From Thermoflexibacter ruber (GTDB lineage: Bacteria; Bacteroidota; Bacteroidia; Cytophagales; Thermoflexibacteraceae), in contig NZ_FONY01000008.1 in NCBI RefSeq assembly GCF_900113045.1, positions 62,001-126,000 of the forward strand: a stretch of 64,000 bases of DNA. The letters are read 5' to 3'. The notes under the pieces were generated by a model that worked only from the letters and a program-made list of their open reading frames with translations, did no database searches and was not told the DNA's origin. The position numbers and the translations under genes were made by a program. This document shows positions 35,664-43,648 of this stretch, piece after piece; position 1 is the stretch's first letter; every line of letters starts with the position of its first letter.

Positions 35664-36740
35664 TTACAGTTTTACTTGCTTACCTGTCCTTGCGGCTTCG
35701 TAGATAGCCTCTACTACTCTTATATCCCGCAGCCCCTCCTCGCCCGGTACTAAAAGAGGCTTTCCTTGCATGATGGCTTCTGCATCTTCGTCCATTTGCT
35801 TAGCTTGCTGACTTTCAATGGCAAAATTAATGACTCCCTGTGAGCTACTGCCTTTATTGCCATTATAGGCAGAAAAAGGCTCTAATTTTATCCAACCTTT
35901 TTCACAATTTACTTGCAAGTAGTTCATATTTATCCCAAAACTTGTTTGGCAGGAAGCCACTGCCCCACTTGGGAATTGGAGTTGGAAAAGTGTAGTTTCA
36001 TCTACTTCTTTGTAAATCTCTGGTCTGGTAGTAAAGTGCTGTGCCGTAACAGCAATAGGTTCTTCTCCCGTAACTAAGCGTGCTCCTTGCAAGGCATATA
36101 CTCCCATGTCGTACATCACTCCACCTCCCATAGCTTTTTGTTGTTTCCAGTGGTTCGTCCTTCCGTCAAAATATCCTGCCGCACAGCTAATCATTTGTAC
36201 TTTTCCAAGTATTTTTTCTCTCCCCAATTTCATATAGGCTTGTGTATTAGGGTCATGCTGACAGCGATAACCAATCGCTAACTTTACTTTATTGTCTTGG
36301 CAGGCTTTAATCATCGCTTCGCAATCAGCTACAGTAGGCGCCATAGGCTTCTCACAAAAGACGTGCTTCCCTGCTTTTGCCGCCCTAATGACAAACTCTC
36401 GGTGCATAGAAGGAGGCAATACTACATAAACTACGTCTATGTCAGGATTGTTAGCGATTTTATCAAAGTTTTCATAGTTATAAATATTTTTTTCTGGAAG
36501 GTTGTACTTCTTTTTCCATTGCTCAGCCTTGGCAGGCGTGCCTGTAACGATGCCCGCTAAATAACATTTTTTAGTGTATTGGAAGGCAGGAGCTAATACA
36601 TCAGTGCTGTAATACCCCAGACCCACTAAGGCAATGCCCAATTTTTCCTTAGCAGGTTGGCAGGAAAGTATCGCAGGGGTAAAAACTGTGGCAGTAGTCC
36701 CCGCAATAGCAAGGTTTTGGATAAAATCTCTGCGTTTCAT
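35664..36740 (-). CDS. Gfo/Idh/MocA family oxidoreductase, Tat-exported
   Basis: 358 residues. The start MKRRDFIQNLAIAGTTATVF contains a twin-arginine motif (R3R4) and ends at PAILSC27, which looks like a lipobox, so it is probably a Tat-exported lipoprotein. The N-terminal Rossmann domain holds G40-L-G42 (VGLGYYS) and the EKP motif at 130-132; the C-terminal domain has GGGVMYDMGVYALQGAR and a sequence rich in beta strands. It is like glucose-fructose oxidoreductase: a periplasmic NAD(P)-carrying sugar dehydrogenase. Substrate not predictable. Confidence 0.88.
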   Translation of the reverse strand: MKRRDFIQNLAIAGTTATVFTPAILSCQPAKEKLGIALVGLGYYSTDVLAPAFQYTKKCYLAGIVTGTPAKAEQWKKKYNLPEKNIYNYENFDKIANNPDIDVVYVVLPPSMHREFVIRAAKAGKHVFCEKPMAPTVADCEAMIKACQDNKVKLAIGYRCQHDPNTQAYMKLGREKILGKVQMISCAAGYFDGRTNHWKQQKAMGGGVMYDMGVYALQGARLVTGEEPIAVTAQHFTTRPEIYKEVDETTLFQLQFPSGAVASCQTSFGINMNYLQVNCEKGWIKLEPFSAYNGNKGSSSQGVINFAIESQQAKQMDEDAEAIMQGKPLLVPGEEGLRDIRVVEAIYEAARTGKQVKL

Positions 36741-37067
36741 GGTTTATTTTCAAATTTAGGCGTTCTGAATAGGAAATATTTTTCTACTCAAAGCTAAGAA
36801 AATTGAGGTGAAAACAAGAAAATAGGAAGGATAAACTTTGATATAAGTCTTTACAAAAAAAGGCTGCCTATACCCAAAGGATAATAGGAAGCCTGCGTAT
36901 CACTTTTAAACTTTCAATGCAAATAACGTAAAAAAACTTCATTTGTTGTATCAAATTGCATTATTTCATTAAAAATAAATTAATTTAACAAGGTAAGATT
37001 AAACAAAACTTCTTACAAGCTGATTTACTTGTCTTTATAAATTTTGAACTTTATGCAGTCTTGGAAA
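36741..37067. other. Intergenic region with a terminator
   Basis: 327 bases between two minus-strand genes. Apart from the hairpin at 36861-36894 it is plain AT-rich sequence with no open frame and no visible RNA gene. The part nearest 36741 must hold the promoter of the oxidoreductase gene, but no clear box is seen. Confidence 0.5.
36861..36894 (-). terminator. Intrinsic terminator of the CDGSH gene
   Basis: AGGCT-G-CCTAT pairs with ATAGG-A-AGCCT, ten pairs with one mismatch. On the minus strand the stem is followed by seven T. It is about 170 bases after the gene's stop, so the transcript has a long 3' tail. Confidence 0.65.
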
Positions 37068-37502
37068 TTAAAAGTCTTGAAAATTTATTTTTTTGTGAGT
37101 ACCATCACAATAAGGCTTGTTTGAGGAAGCCCCACAACGACAAAAAAATGCTTTTTCTTTTTTTACTTCTATGCCATTATTTTCTTTTATGAGTACATTG
37201 CCTTCTACTTTTAAAGGACCATTGGGAATGACCTCTATCTTGGTTTCTCTCAATGTATTTACATCATCTAAGGAGGCTTTTTCACTTTCTTTTGCCTCAT
37301 TTTGATAAAAGGATAAGGCTTTAGAGGGACATTTATTGACTTGCGGTATTATCTTTTCGGTATCCGCTCCTGCCATATTAATCCATGGACGTTTTGTTGG
37401 GTTGAAAACACTGTGCAGTCCTTTAAAACACTTGGTAGAGTGTATGCAAATGTCTGGTTTCCATACTATAGTAATTTCTCCATTGGTGTACTCTTTTTCC
37501 AT
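37068..37502 (-). CDS. Fer4_19 and CDGSH double iron-sulfur protein
   Basis: 144 residues, cytoplasmic. Residues 1-68 are a mono-cluster ferredoxin-like domain (Fer4_19/DUF1271, YjdI-type), with C19, C25 and C58-P-S-K-A-L and the usual RPWI. Residues 85-144 are a CDGSH zinc-finger-like domain: C121-R-C123-GASSNKPYC132-DGTH136, the three-Cys one-His ligand set of a 2Fe-2S cluster. The fusion of these two domains is known in Bacteroidota. It probably takes part in redox sensing or cluster transfer. Transcribed divergently from the TonB receptor gene. Confidence 0.92.
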   Translation of the reverse strand: MEKEYTNGEITIVWKPDICIHSTKCFKGLHSVFNPTKRPWINMAGADTEKIIPQVNKCPSKALSFYQNEAKESEKASLDDVNTLRETKIEVIPNGPLKVEGNVLIKENNGIEVKKEKAFFCRCGASSNKPYCDGTHKKINFQDF

Positions 37503-37665
37503 GATTGCAGATTGTTGATGTATTACAAAGCTACATTTTAATTTGGAATAAACAAATAGTAAATAAAAACCCTGTTAAGATAACTTAAACATAATATTCC
37601 TTTTGAGATTTTCAAGCAACCTTTTCAAGTAAAAATTGTTATTAATGTAGTTATTAAAGGCAAAA

Positions 37666-37699
37666 TTTGTTTTAGCATTATCATCAATCCTATTTTTTG
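37666..37699 (+). promoter_or_regulatory. Bacteroidota-type promoter for the TonB receptor gene
   Basis: TTTG at 37666-37669, a 21-base spacer, then TATTTTTTG at 37691-37699. This is near the Bacteroidota consensus (TTG, 17-23 bases, TAnnTTTG), with one extra T in the -7 box. It would leave a leader of about 50 bases. Confidence 0.4.
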
Positions 37700-37754
37700 A
37701 CTTAAACTTACAACTGCTAAATGCACAAAAATCAAACTTGAACTTTAAAAAGCA

Positions 37755-40130
37755 ATGAAAAACTATTTTAGGTTAATTTATTTTTTTATCTTTATTAATC
37801 AATTCTCAATCAATCACTTACAAGCACAGCAAACAGAGAAAAGTACCGCAAGCGGCTATGTAAAAGATAGCAAAAATGGTGAAAAACTCATTGGGGTCAA
37901 TGTGTATATCAAAGGTACGACTACGGGGACTACTACCAACGAGTACGGATTCTATTCACTGACCCTGCCCAAAGGCAAGTACGAGTTAGTAGCTTCCTAT
38001 ATTGGCTATTCTCCTTTGATTAAAGAAATAGACCTGAGTGCAGGAAATGTAAAAATGGATTTTGAAATTGTTGAGCAAGATATTCAACTCCAAGAGGTGG
38101 TGGTAAAAGCAGAGGCAGATGACCAGAACATAAAAGGAATAGAAATGAGTGTCAATAAGTTAGACATCAAAACTATCCAGAAAATACCTGCTTTCTTGGG
38201 AGAAGTCGATGTAATCCGTAGTATCCAACTACTTCCCGGAGTAGCTACGGTAGGCGAGGGAGCAACTGGCTTTAATGTAAGAGGGGGGGCGATAGACCAG
38301 AACTTAGTACTACTCGATGAAGCCCCCGTTTATAACTCTGCTCACTTATTTGGTTTTTTCTCCGTTTTCAATCCCGATGCGGTCAAAGATGTAAAACTCA
38401 TCAAAGGTGGGATTCCTGCCCAATACGGTGGCAGACTTTCCTCTCTCTTAGATGTGCGTATGAAAGAAGGCAATAGCAAAAGATTTGAAATGAACGGAGG
38501 CATCGGGGCTATTTTTAGTCGCCTTTCCATAGAAGCTCCCATAGTCAAAGACAAAGCCTCTTTCATCGTAGCGGCTCGTAGGTCTTACATAGATGTTTTG
38601 GCAAAACCTTTCCTAAGTTCTGATTTGAGAGGTAGCCAATTTTACTTTTATGACCTAACAGCTAAAGTAAACTATACGATTAATCCCAAAAATACAGTAT
38701 TTGTTTCAGGCTATTTTGGGCGAGATGTGTTTGGCTCGGGCTTCAAGTTCAACTGGGGAAATGCGACCAGCACAGTGCGTTGGAATCACCTATTTAGCGA
38801 TAGGTTATTTATGAACCTAACGGCATTCTATAGCAACTATGACTATGAAATAGGCTTCAAAGACGATGTGAACCGCTCTCGCTTTGATTGGAACTCCAAT
38901 ATTATCAATTATAGCGTCAAACCTGATTTTACCTATTTTCTCAATACAAAAAATACTATTAAGTTCGGGGCGCAAAGCATTCTGTATGACTTCCGACCCG
39001 GCAATGCGGTGATTACCAGCAATGATATCAAGAGCGACATTAGTTTAGACCCTAAGTATGCCTTAGAATCTGGGTTTTACATAGACAATGAGCAAAAAAT
39101 AGGTGAAAAATTGACCTTGCAATACGGTTTTCGCTATTCTACTTTCCAATACATGGGCAAGGGCGAAGCCTACGAGTTTGGACAGGAAAAACCCAATACG
39201 CGCCGTCCTGTAATCAGTGTAAAAAGCTACGACCAATGGGAAACTATCCAAAACTATGGCAATTTTGAGCCAAGATTTTCTATGAATCTCGAACTCAATG
39301 CTACTACTTCTCTCAAAGCAAGTTACAATAGAATGGTACAGTATTTACACTTAGTATCCAATACTGCTGCTGCTACTCCCGTAGACGTTTGGACTCCAAG
39401 CACCAACAATATTAAGCCACAACTTGCCGACCAGTTTGCCGTAGGGCTTTTTAAAAATTTCCAAGACAACACTTATGAAACTTCTGTAGAGGTATATTAC
39501 AAAGATATGCAAAATCAGTTAGATTTCATAGATAACTCTGACTTACTCTTAAACCGATTTTTGGAGGGGGACTTATTACAAGGTATTGGCAGGGCTTATG
39601 GGGCAGAACTTTATGTAAAAAAGAATAAAGGAAAACTGACAGGCTGGATAAGCTATACTCTATCAAGAACCGAAAGACAGGTAGAAGGACTAAATAACGG
39701 CAATTGGTTTCCAAACCGCTATGACCGTCCTCACAACTTAAATACTTCGGTAAGCTACGAGTTCAATGAGTACTGGAGTGCCTCTGCAAACTTTGTTCTT
39801 CAGTCAGGAACGCCTGTAACCTTCCCTACAAGCAGGGTGCAAGTGCAGGACTATGTAATTCCATACAATGTAGAAGCGACAAGGAACAATTTTAGAGTGC
39901 CTACTTACCACCGTTTGGACTTTTCAGTAACCAAAATTAATAGAAAGAAAAAACCGAATCAACGTTGGGAAAGTAACTGGGTATTTTCAGTATATAATGC
40001 TTACAATCGCCGTAACCCTTTTACTATTTACTTCCGTAGAAATCAAGATGTTCCTTTGAATACAGAGGCGGTGCGTTTGGCTATCATTGGTTCTATCGTT
40101 CCTGCGGTTTCGTATAATTTTAAATTTTAA
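37755..40130 (+). CDS. TonB-dependent receptor with carboxypeptidase-like domain
   Basis: 791 residues with a signal peptide (MKNYFRLIYFFIFINQFSIN, cleavage near QAQ). Residues about 30-115 are a CarboxypepD_reg-like domain (SGYVKDSKNGEKLIGVNVYI, TNEYGFYSLTLPKGKY). The plug follows (about 125-235, GVATVGEGATGFNVRGG, then LLDEAPVYNSAHLFGFFSVF), then a 22-strand barrel ending in an aromatic residue (SYNFKF). It takes up an unknown ligand through the outer membrane with TonB energy. The gene is followed by a DUF4249 lipoprotein gene 107 bases on; this pairing is a recurring Bacteroidota unit, distinct from SusC/SusD. Confidence 0.92.
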   Translation: MKNYFRLIYFFIFINQFSINHLQAQQTEKSTASGYVKDSKNGEKLIGVNVYIKGTTTGTTTNEYGFYSLTLPKGKYELVASYIGYSPLIKEIDLSAGNVKMDFEIVEQDIQLQEVVVKAEADDQNIKGIEMSVNKLDIKTIQKIPAFLGEVDVIRSIQLLPGVATVGEGATGFNVRGGAIDQNLVLLDEAPVYNSAHLFGFFSVFNPDAVKDVKLIKGGIPAQYGGRLSSLLDVRMKEGNSKRFEMNGGIGAIFSRLSIEAPIVKDKASFIVAARRSYIDVLAKPFLSSDLRGSQFYFYDLTAKVNYTINPKNTVFVSGYFGRDVFGSGFKFNWGNATSTVRWNHLFSDRLFMNLTAFYSNYDYEIGFKDDVNRSRFDWNSNIINYSVKPDFTYFLNTKNTIKFGAQSILYDFRPGNAVITSNDIKSDISLDPKYALESGFYIDNEQKIGEKLTLQYGFRYSTFQYMGKGEAYEFGQEKPNTRRPVISVKSYDQWETIQNYGNFEPRFSMNLELNATTSLKASYNRMVQYLHLVSNTAAATPVDVWTPSTNNIKPQLADQFAVGLFKNFQDNTYETSVEVYYKDMQNQLDFIDNSDLLLNRFLEGDLLQGIGRAYGAELYVKKNKGKLTGWISYTLSRTERQVEGLNNGNWFPNRYDRPHNLNTSVSYEFNEYWSASANFVLQSGTPVTFPTSRVQVQDYVIPYNVEATRNNFRVPTYHRLDFSVTKINRKKKPNQRWESNWVFSVYNAYNRRNPFTIYFRRNQDVPLNTEAVRLAIIGSIVPAVSYNFKF

Positions 40131-40237
40131 AATTATGAAACAAGGTAATATGGATTAGGCTAATAAATACCGATGAAATTGAATCCCAAGAAGTAAAACT
40201 ATTCAACTGTCTAACTATTTAAATCATAGAAATAACA

Positions 40238-41146
40238 ATGAAAATCAATAAATTAACTCTATATATTCTTTTTATTCTGCCTTTCTTTTCCTCTTGCGAA
40301 GATGTAATAAAAGTAAATTTGAATGAGAGCAAGGAAATTTTGACCATAGACGCTTTTATCAACCAACAGGCAGAGAAGCAAGTAATTAGGCTTTCTCTGA
40401 CTTCTCCTTACTTTCAAAATGAGGCTACTCCACCTGTTAGAGGCGCAACTGTTGCGGTAACTAATCAAACCGGTGGAGGAGTCTTTCAATTTGTGGACAA
40501 AGGCAATGGAAACTACGAATACCAAGCTAATAATCCCATAGGTAAGGTAGGTGATGACTACTTGCTCACTGTAACTTATCAAGAGAATATCTATACTTCT
40601 CGCTGTACTTCTAATCGTACTACGGTTATAGATTCTATTGTTTATGAGTACGATGAGAAAGAAAATAATCCGAACAGCAAAGCGGGCTACTATGCAAGTT
40701 TTTACGGAGTAGATGCCAAAGGAAAGCAAGATTTTTATTGGATTAGAAGCTACAAAAACAATGTTTTTGTTAGCAATCCTTTCAATATCAACTATGCTGC
40801 AGATGCTACTCGTAATAGTACGCCCGGTCTGCTTGGTTCAGACGGCTTGCTTTTCATTCCCCCTATTCGTAACCGCATTACAGATGATAACGACCCATTC
40901 CAAAAAGGGGATAGCCTAAGAGTAGAAATTTGGTCGATTAACTCTGATACTTACGAGTTTTTGCGTCAAGTAGAGGCGCAGATGCTCAATGGAGGTTTGT
41001 TTGCTCGTATCCCTGAAAATGTAAGAACAAATATCTCGGCTCAAAACCCAGCAAACAAGGTCTTAGGGTGGTTTTGTGTATCTGAAATCAATCGTAGGGG
41101 GGTGATTATCAAAGAACTAAAAAAAGGAGAAAAAGGTAAAGGCTAA
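40238..41146 (+). CDS. DUF4249 lipoprotein
   Basis: 302 residues. Signal MKINKLTLYILFILPFFSSC with the Cys at residue 20. The domain is typical of DUF4249: EDVIKVNLNESKEILTIDAF near the start, then RLSLTSPYFQNEATPPVRGA, YLLTVTYQENIYTS and the later GWFCVSEINRRGV. It is predicted to work as the surface partner of the TonB receptor encoded just upstream. A strong terminator follows the gene. Confidence 0.9.
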   Translation: MKINKLTLYILFILPFFSSCEDVIKVNLNESKEILTIDAFINQQAEKQVIRLSLTSPYFQNEATPPVRGATVAVTNQTGGGVFQFVDKGNGNYEYQANNPIGKVGDDYLLTVTYQENIYTSRCTSNRTTVIDSIVYEYDEKENNPNSKAGYYASFYGVDAKGKQDFYWIRSYKNNVFVSNPFNINYAADATRNSTPGLLGSDGLLFIPPIRNRITDDNDPFQKGDSLRVEIWSINSDTYEFLRQVEAQMLNGGLFARIPENVRTNISAQNPANKVLGWFCVSEINRRGVIIKELKKGEKGKG

Positions 41147-41162
41147 AAAATACTATGATTGC

Positions 41163-41198
41163 AAGTAAGTCAGTTACTAAAAACTGACTTACTTTTTT
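41163..41198 (+). terminator. Intrinsic terminator of the TonB receptor operon
   Basis: A perfect 13-bp stem, AAGTAAGTCAGTT with AACTGACTTACTT, loop of six, then a T-run up to 41198. It touches the stop of the convergent OmpA gene at 41197. Confidence 0.9.
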
Positions 41199-43449
41199 AC
41201 TGTTCTATAATTTCAATTCTGTCGTTTTCATTTCTCCCGTTTTCTGTATTTGTATTAGCAATAGGAGCAAGCGAGCCTAAGCCTTTAGGCTTTATACGGT
41301 CTTTATCAAACTTATAGATTTTCATGAGTTCATCTACTATCACCTGTGCCCTACGCTCTGAAAGAGCGATGTCTTTGCCTAAGTCCTTGCCTTTTGCTAC
41401 ATGGCTAATGATGTAATATTTCTTGTCAGGATTATTTCTTAGATACATTGCCAAGAGGTAAATAGAAAAAGAAGCATCTTCTCTCAGTTCAGTAGAAACC
41501 TCATTCTTGAAGTTAATCTGCTTCATTATTGCCCTGCCATTGGTAGATAACATCATGGAAATTTGACCATTGACCAATTCTTCTATACTTCCCGCTGAGG
41601 TAGGAGCGCTGACGAAGGCATTGTTGGTTGATAGTTGTTGGTTGCTGGTTGTTGGTTGTTGGATAGTTGAATAGTTAAATTGTTGATTGTTTGCTGTTGG
41701 ATTGGAAATTCCAGATTGAAGATTATTCATTCCAGATTGATTTTCATTCACCACAAAATTTCTTTTTATTTTCTCATTATCAGGAATTAAGGTCAAAGAA
41801 GGATTAATCAGAGAACTTTGGGTTTCCAATACTTTCCCACTTTCATCTACGACCAATTCATTTTTTTGCGTTGGGGCTACAAAATAAGGCTTGTTGCTTG
41901 CCACAGGTACGCTATAATCTCTTTTCAAATCTTTTTCTACAATCACCACTTCGTAATTTCTCCCAAACGAGCCTACTTGAATCCATCTATTTATGTTATC
42001 TTTGGTAAACTCTACAGTGGCTAAGGGTCCGTCATTCGTCAAAACCCTGCCACCATATTTTTTAACCATTGCAATATAGTGATTTACAACGCTTTCATCA
42101 CTTGGAGGATTTACTCCCTCCCCAGCGAAGGCGTAGTTAATTTGATACTTATAGCCTGACAATTTGTAGCCCAAATAAAAATCTTCCTCTTTGTACTCTG
42201 CGATGATATAGCCATTCATGCGTGGCAAAAGTGCGTAGTCCCTGCTCCCCTGCTTATCTTGGTTGCTATAAAAATTTTGAGCAGTTTCTTTGATTGCTTG
42301 TTGGTTACTGATAGTTGGTTGTTGATAATTGTTAGTTGTTAGTTGTTGGTTGTTAGTTGGTTGGATATTGGTAATCTGAATATTAGGTTGAAAGACCTTG
42401 GTTTGTTGTTGATTGTTTATAGTTGGTTGTTGAATAGTTGAATAGTTAGATTGTTGCGGTTCGCCGTTACGATTGTTAATTGTTAATTGATTATTGCTAA
42501 TTGTTGCAGATTCATTCACTACAAAGTTCCTGCCTGTATTGTCTAAGGCTTTGGTTGCTTGCAACTGTGTCATTTTCACCTCTTTGTCATCAATAATTTT
42601 TTTATCTTCTGCCACTACAATTTGAGATTTTTGTGTAGCATTGACATCGTAGGGCTTGTTTTTTACCACAGGCGCATTGTAGTCTTTTTTCAAGTCTTTC
42701 TCCACCACAATTAGCTCATACTCATTGCCAAACGAACCTATTTGAATCCATCTATTTACATTGTCTTTGACAAATTCCATCGTCGCCAAAGCACCGTCAT
42801 TGGTCAGGATTTTACCGTTATATTTTTTTACATGGTTAATGTAGTGATTTACAAGACTTTCGTCAGCAGGTGGATTTTTTGTGCTATCTGCATACACATA
42901 GTTGATTTGGTACTTGTAACCTGCAAGTTTGAAGCCCATATAAAAGTCCTCTTCCTTGTAATCCCAAATTACATAGCCTTGATAACGGGGTAATAAACTG
43001 TAATCTTTGCTTCCCAAAATATCTTTGGCATCAGCAAAAAAGATTCCTCCTTCCTCTTGCTTGCTTTGCTCTTTTTCTATCAAAATAAGTTCATAAGAGC
43101 TTGGTTTTAAAATCTTTAGCTGTAACCACACATCAGTTTTTTCTTTTGGAAACTCCAAAGTAACTGTGCCTTTCTGTTGGGTTAAAATTTTCCCATTTCG
43201 CAGATTGACCTGCGAAATGTAGTGATTCAACACTTTTTCAGCTTCAGGTGGTACGTCGGTACCCGTAAAATTGTACTTGATATGATATTTTTCCCCACGC
43301 TTCGTTCCCTGCACCATGAAAGGTGTTTGTTGCTGATAGACAGCCGTAAAGCCCGAAAAGGCGGTTAAGTCGTTATAAATGGGTTTGTTCTGTGCCGAAA
43401 GTGAGGCAAAACAGCAAAAAAACAAAATAGGAAGTAAAAAATTTTTCAT
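41197..43449 (-). CDS. OmpA family protein with three DUF4892-like modules
   Basis: Start at 43449 gives the signal peptide MKNFLLPILFFCCFASLSAQ; upstream codons of the frame are not used. The 750-residue product has three modules of about 110 residues (about 22-130, 145-255 and 400-510), the last two alike: S(K/R)DY(S/A)LLPR then YKEEDFY, YKYQINY, VNHYI and a closing VVEKDL. These resemble DUF4892. Asn/Gln/Thr-rich linkers near 290-390 and 560-620 join them. The C-terminal OmpA-like domain (about 640-750) keeps ALSERRAQVIVDEL and NDRIEI but has SHVAKGK in place of the HTD box. An outer-membrane or cell-wall link is expected, though the Asp that contacts peptidoglycan is missing. Confidence 0.8.
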   Translation of the reverse strand: MKNFLLPILFFCCFASLSAQNKPIYNDLTAFSGFTAVYQQQTPFMVQGTKRGEKYHIKYNFTGTDVPPEAEKVLNHYISQVNLRNGKILTQQKGTVTLEFPKEKTDVWLQLKILKPSSYELILIEKEQSKQEEGGIFFADAKDILGSKDYSLLPRYQGYVIWDYKEEDFYMGFKLAGYKYQINYVYADSTKNPPADESLVNHYINHVKKYNGKILTNDGALATMEFVKDNVNRWIQIGSFGNEYELIVVEKDLKKDYNAPVVKNKPYDVNATQKSQIVVAEDKKIIDDKEVKMTQLQATKALDNTGRNFVVNESATISNNQLTINNRNGEPQQSNYSTIQQPTINNQQQTKVFQPNIQITNIQPTNNQQLTTNNYQQPTISNQQAIKETAQNFYSNQDKQGSRDYALLPRMNGYIIAEYKEEDFYLGYKLSGYKYQINYAFAGEGVNPPSDESVVNHYIAMVKKYGGRVLTNDGPLATVEFTKDNINRWIQVGSFGRNYEVVIVEKDLKRDYSVPVASNKPYFVAPTQKNELVVDESGKVLETQSSLINPSLTLIPDNEKIKRNFVVNENQSGMNNLQSGISNPTANNQQFNYSTIQQPTTSNQQLSTNNAFVSAPTSAGSIEELVNGQISMMLSTNGRAIMKQINFKNEVSTELREDASFSIYLLAMYLRNNPDKKYYIISHVAKGKDLGKDIALSERRAQVIVDELMKIYKFDKDRIKPKGLGSLAPIANTNTENGRNENDRIEIIEQ
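41621..41662 (-). repeat. Degenerate heptanucleotide tract 1
   Basis: Six in-phase heptamers on the plus strand (TTGTTGG, TTGATAG, TTGTTGG, TTGCTGG, TTGTTGG, TTGTTGG), inside the OmpA-family reading frame, encoding Asn/Gln/Thr-rich linker. A one-unit change would shift the frame. Confidence 0.75.
42298..42374 (-). repeat. Degenerate heptanucleotide tract 2
   Basis: Eleven heptamers in phase on the plus strand (consensus TWGTTGK; e.g. TAGTTGT twice in a row), in the linker between the second and third DUF4892-like modules. The encoded peptide is Asn/Gln/Thr-rich. Confidence 0.75.
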
Positions 43450-43468
43450 ATATGCAATATTTCTTTCT

Positions 43469-43624
43469 GTCCCTAATGGGGCTTTGTAATTCTTGTTTAT
43501 CTCTTTTACGACAAAACGGTCATGCCTAACGGCATCAAATACAAAAAATTTCAATAAAGCCCCTTAGGGGCAGCCGCTTTGTAGCACATCAATTATATCA
43601 ACACGCCAAAGTCCCGTTAGGGAC
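43469..43624. repeat. Cluster of four CCTAAYGG-type palindromes
   Basis: Four short palindromes fill the 199-base gap between two OmpA-type genes: 43469-43482 (core CCCTAATGGG), 43522-43535 (ATGCCTAACGGCAT), 43559-43571 (GCCCCTTAGGGGC) and 43611-43624 (GTCCCGTTAGGGAC). The core is CCTAAYGG or its complement in three of the four, and CCTTAGG in the third. The third unit shares a flanking CTACAAAG-like sequence with copies elsewhere. Confidence 0.7.
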
Positions 43625-43648
43625 GCAACTAAATCATGCAAACAATAC

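Noticed and set aside
43450..43554. N-terminal extension of the OmpA/DUF4892 protein
   Set aside because: Extra codons would sit in front of a perfect signal peptide and through a palindromic repeat.
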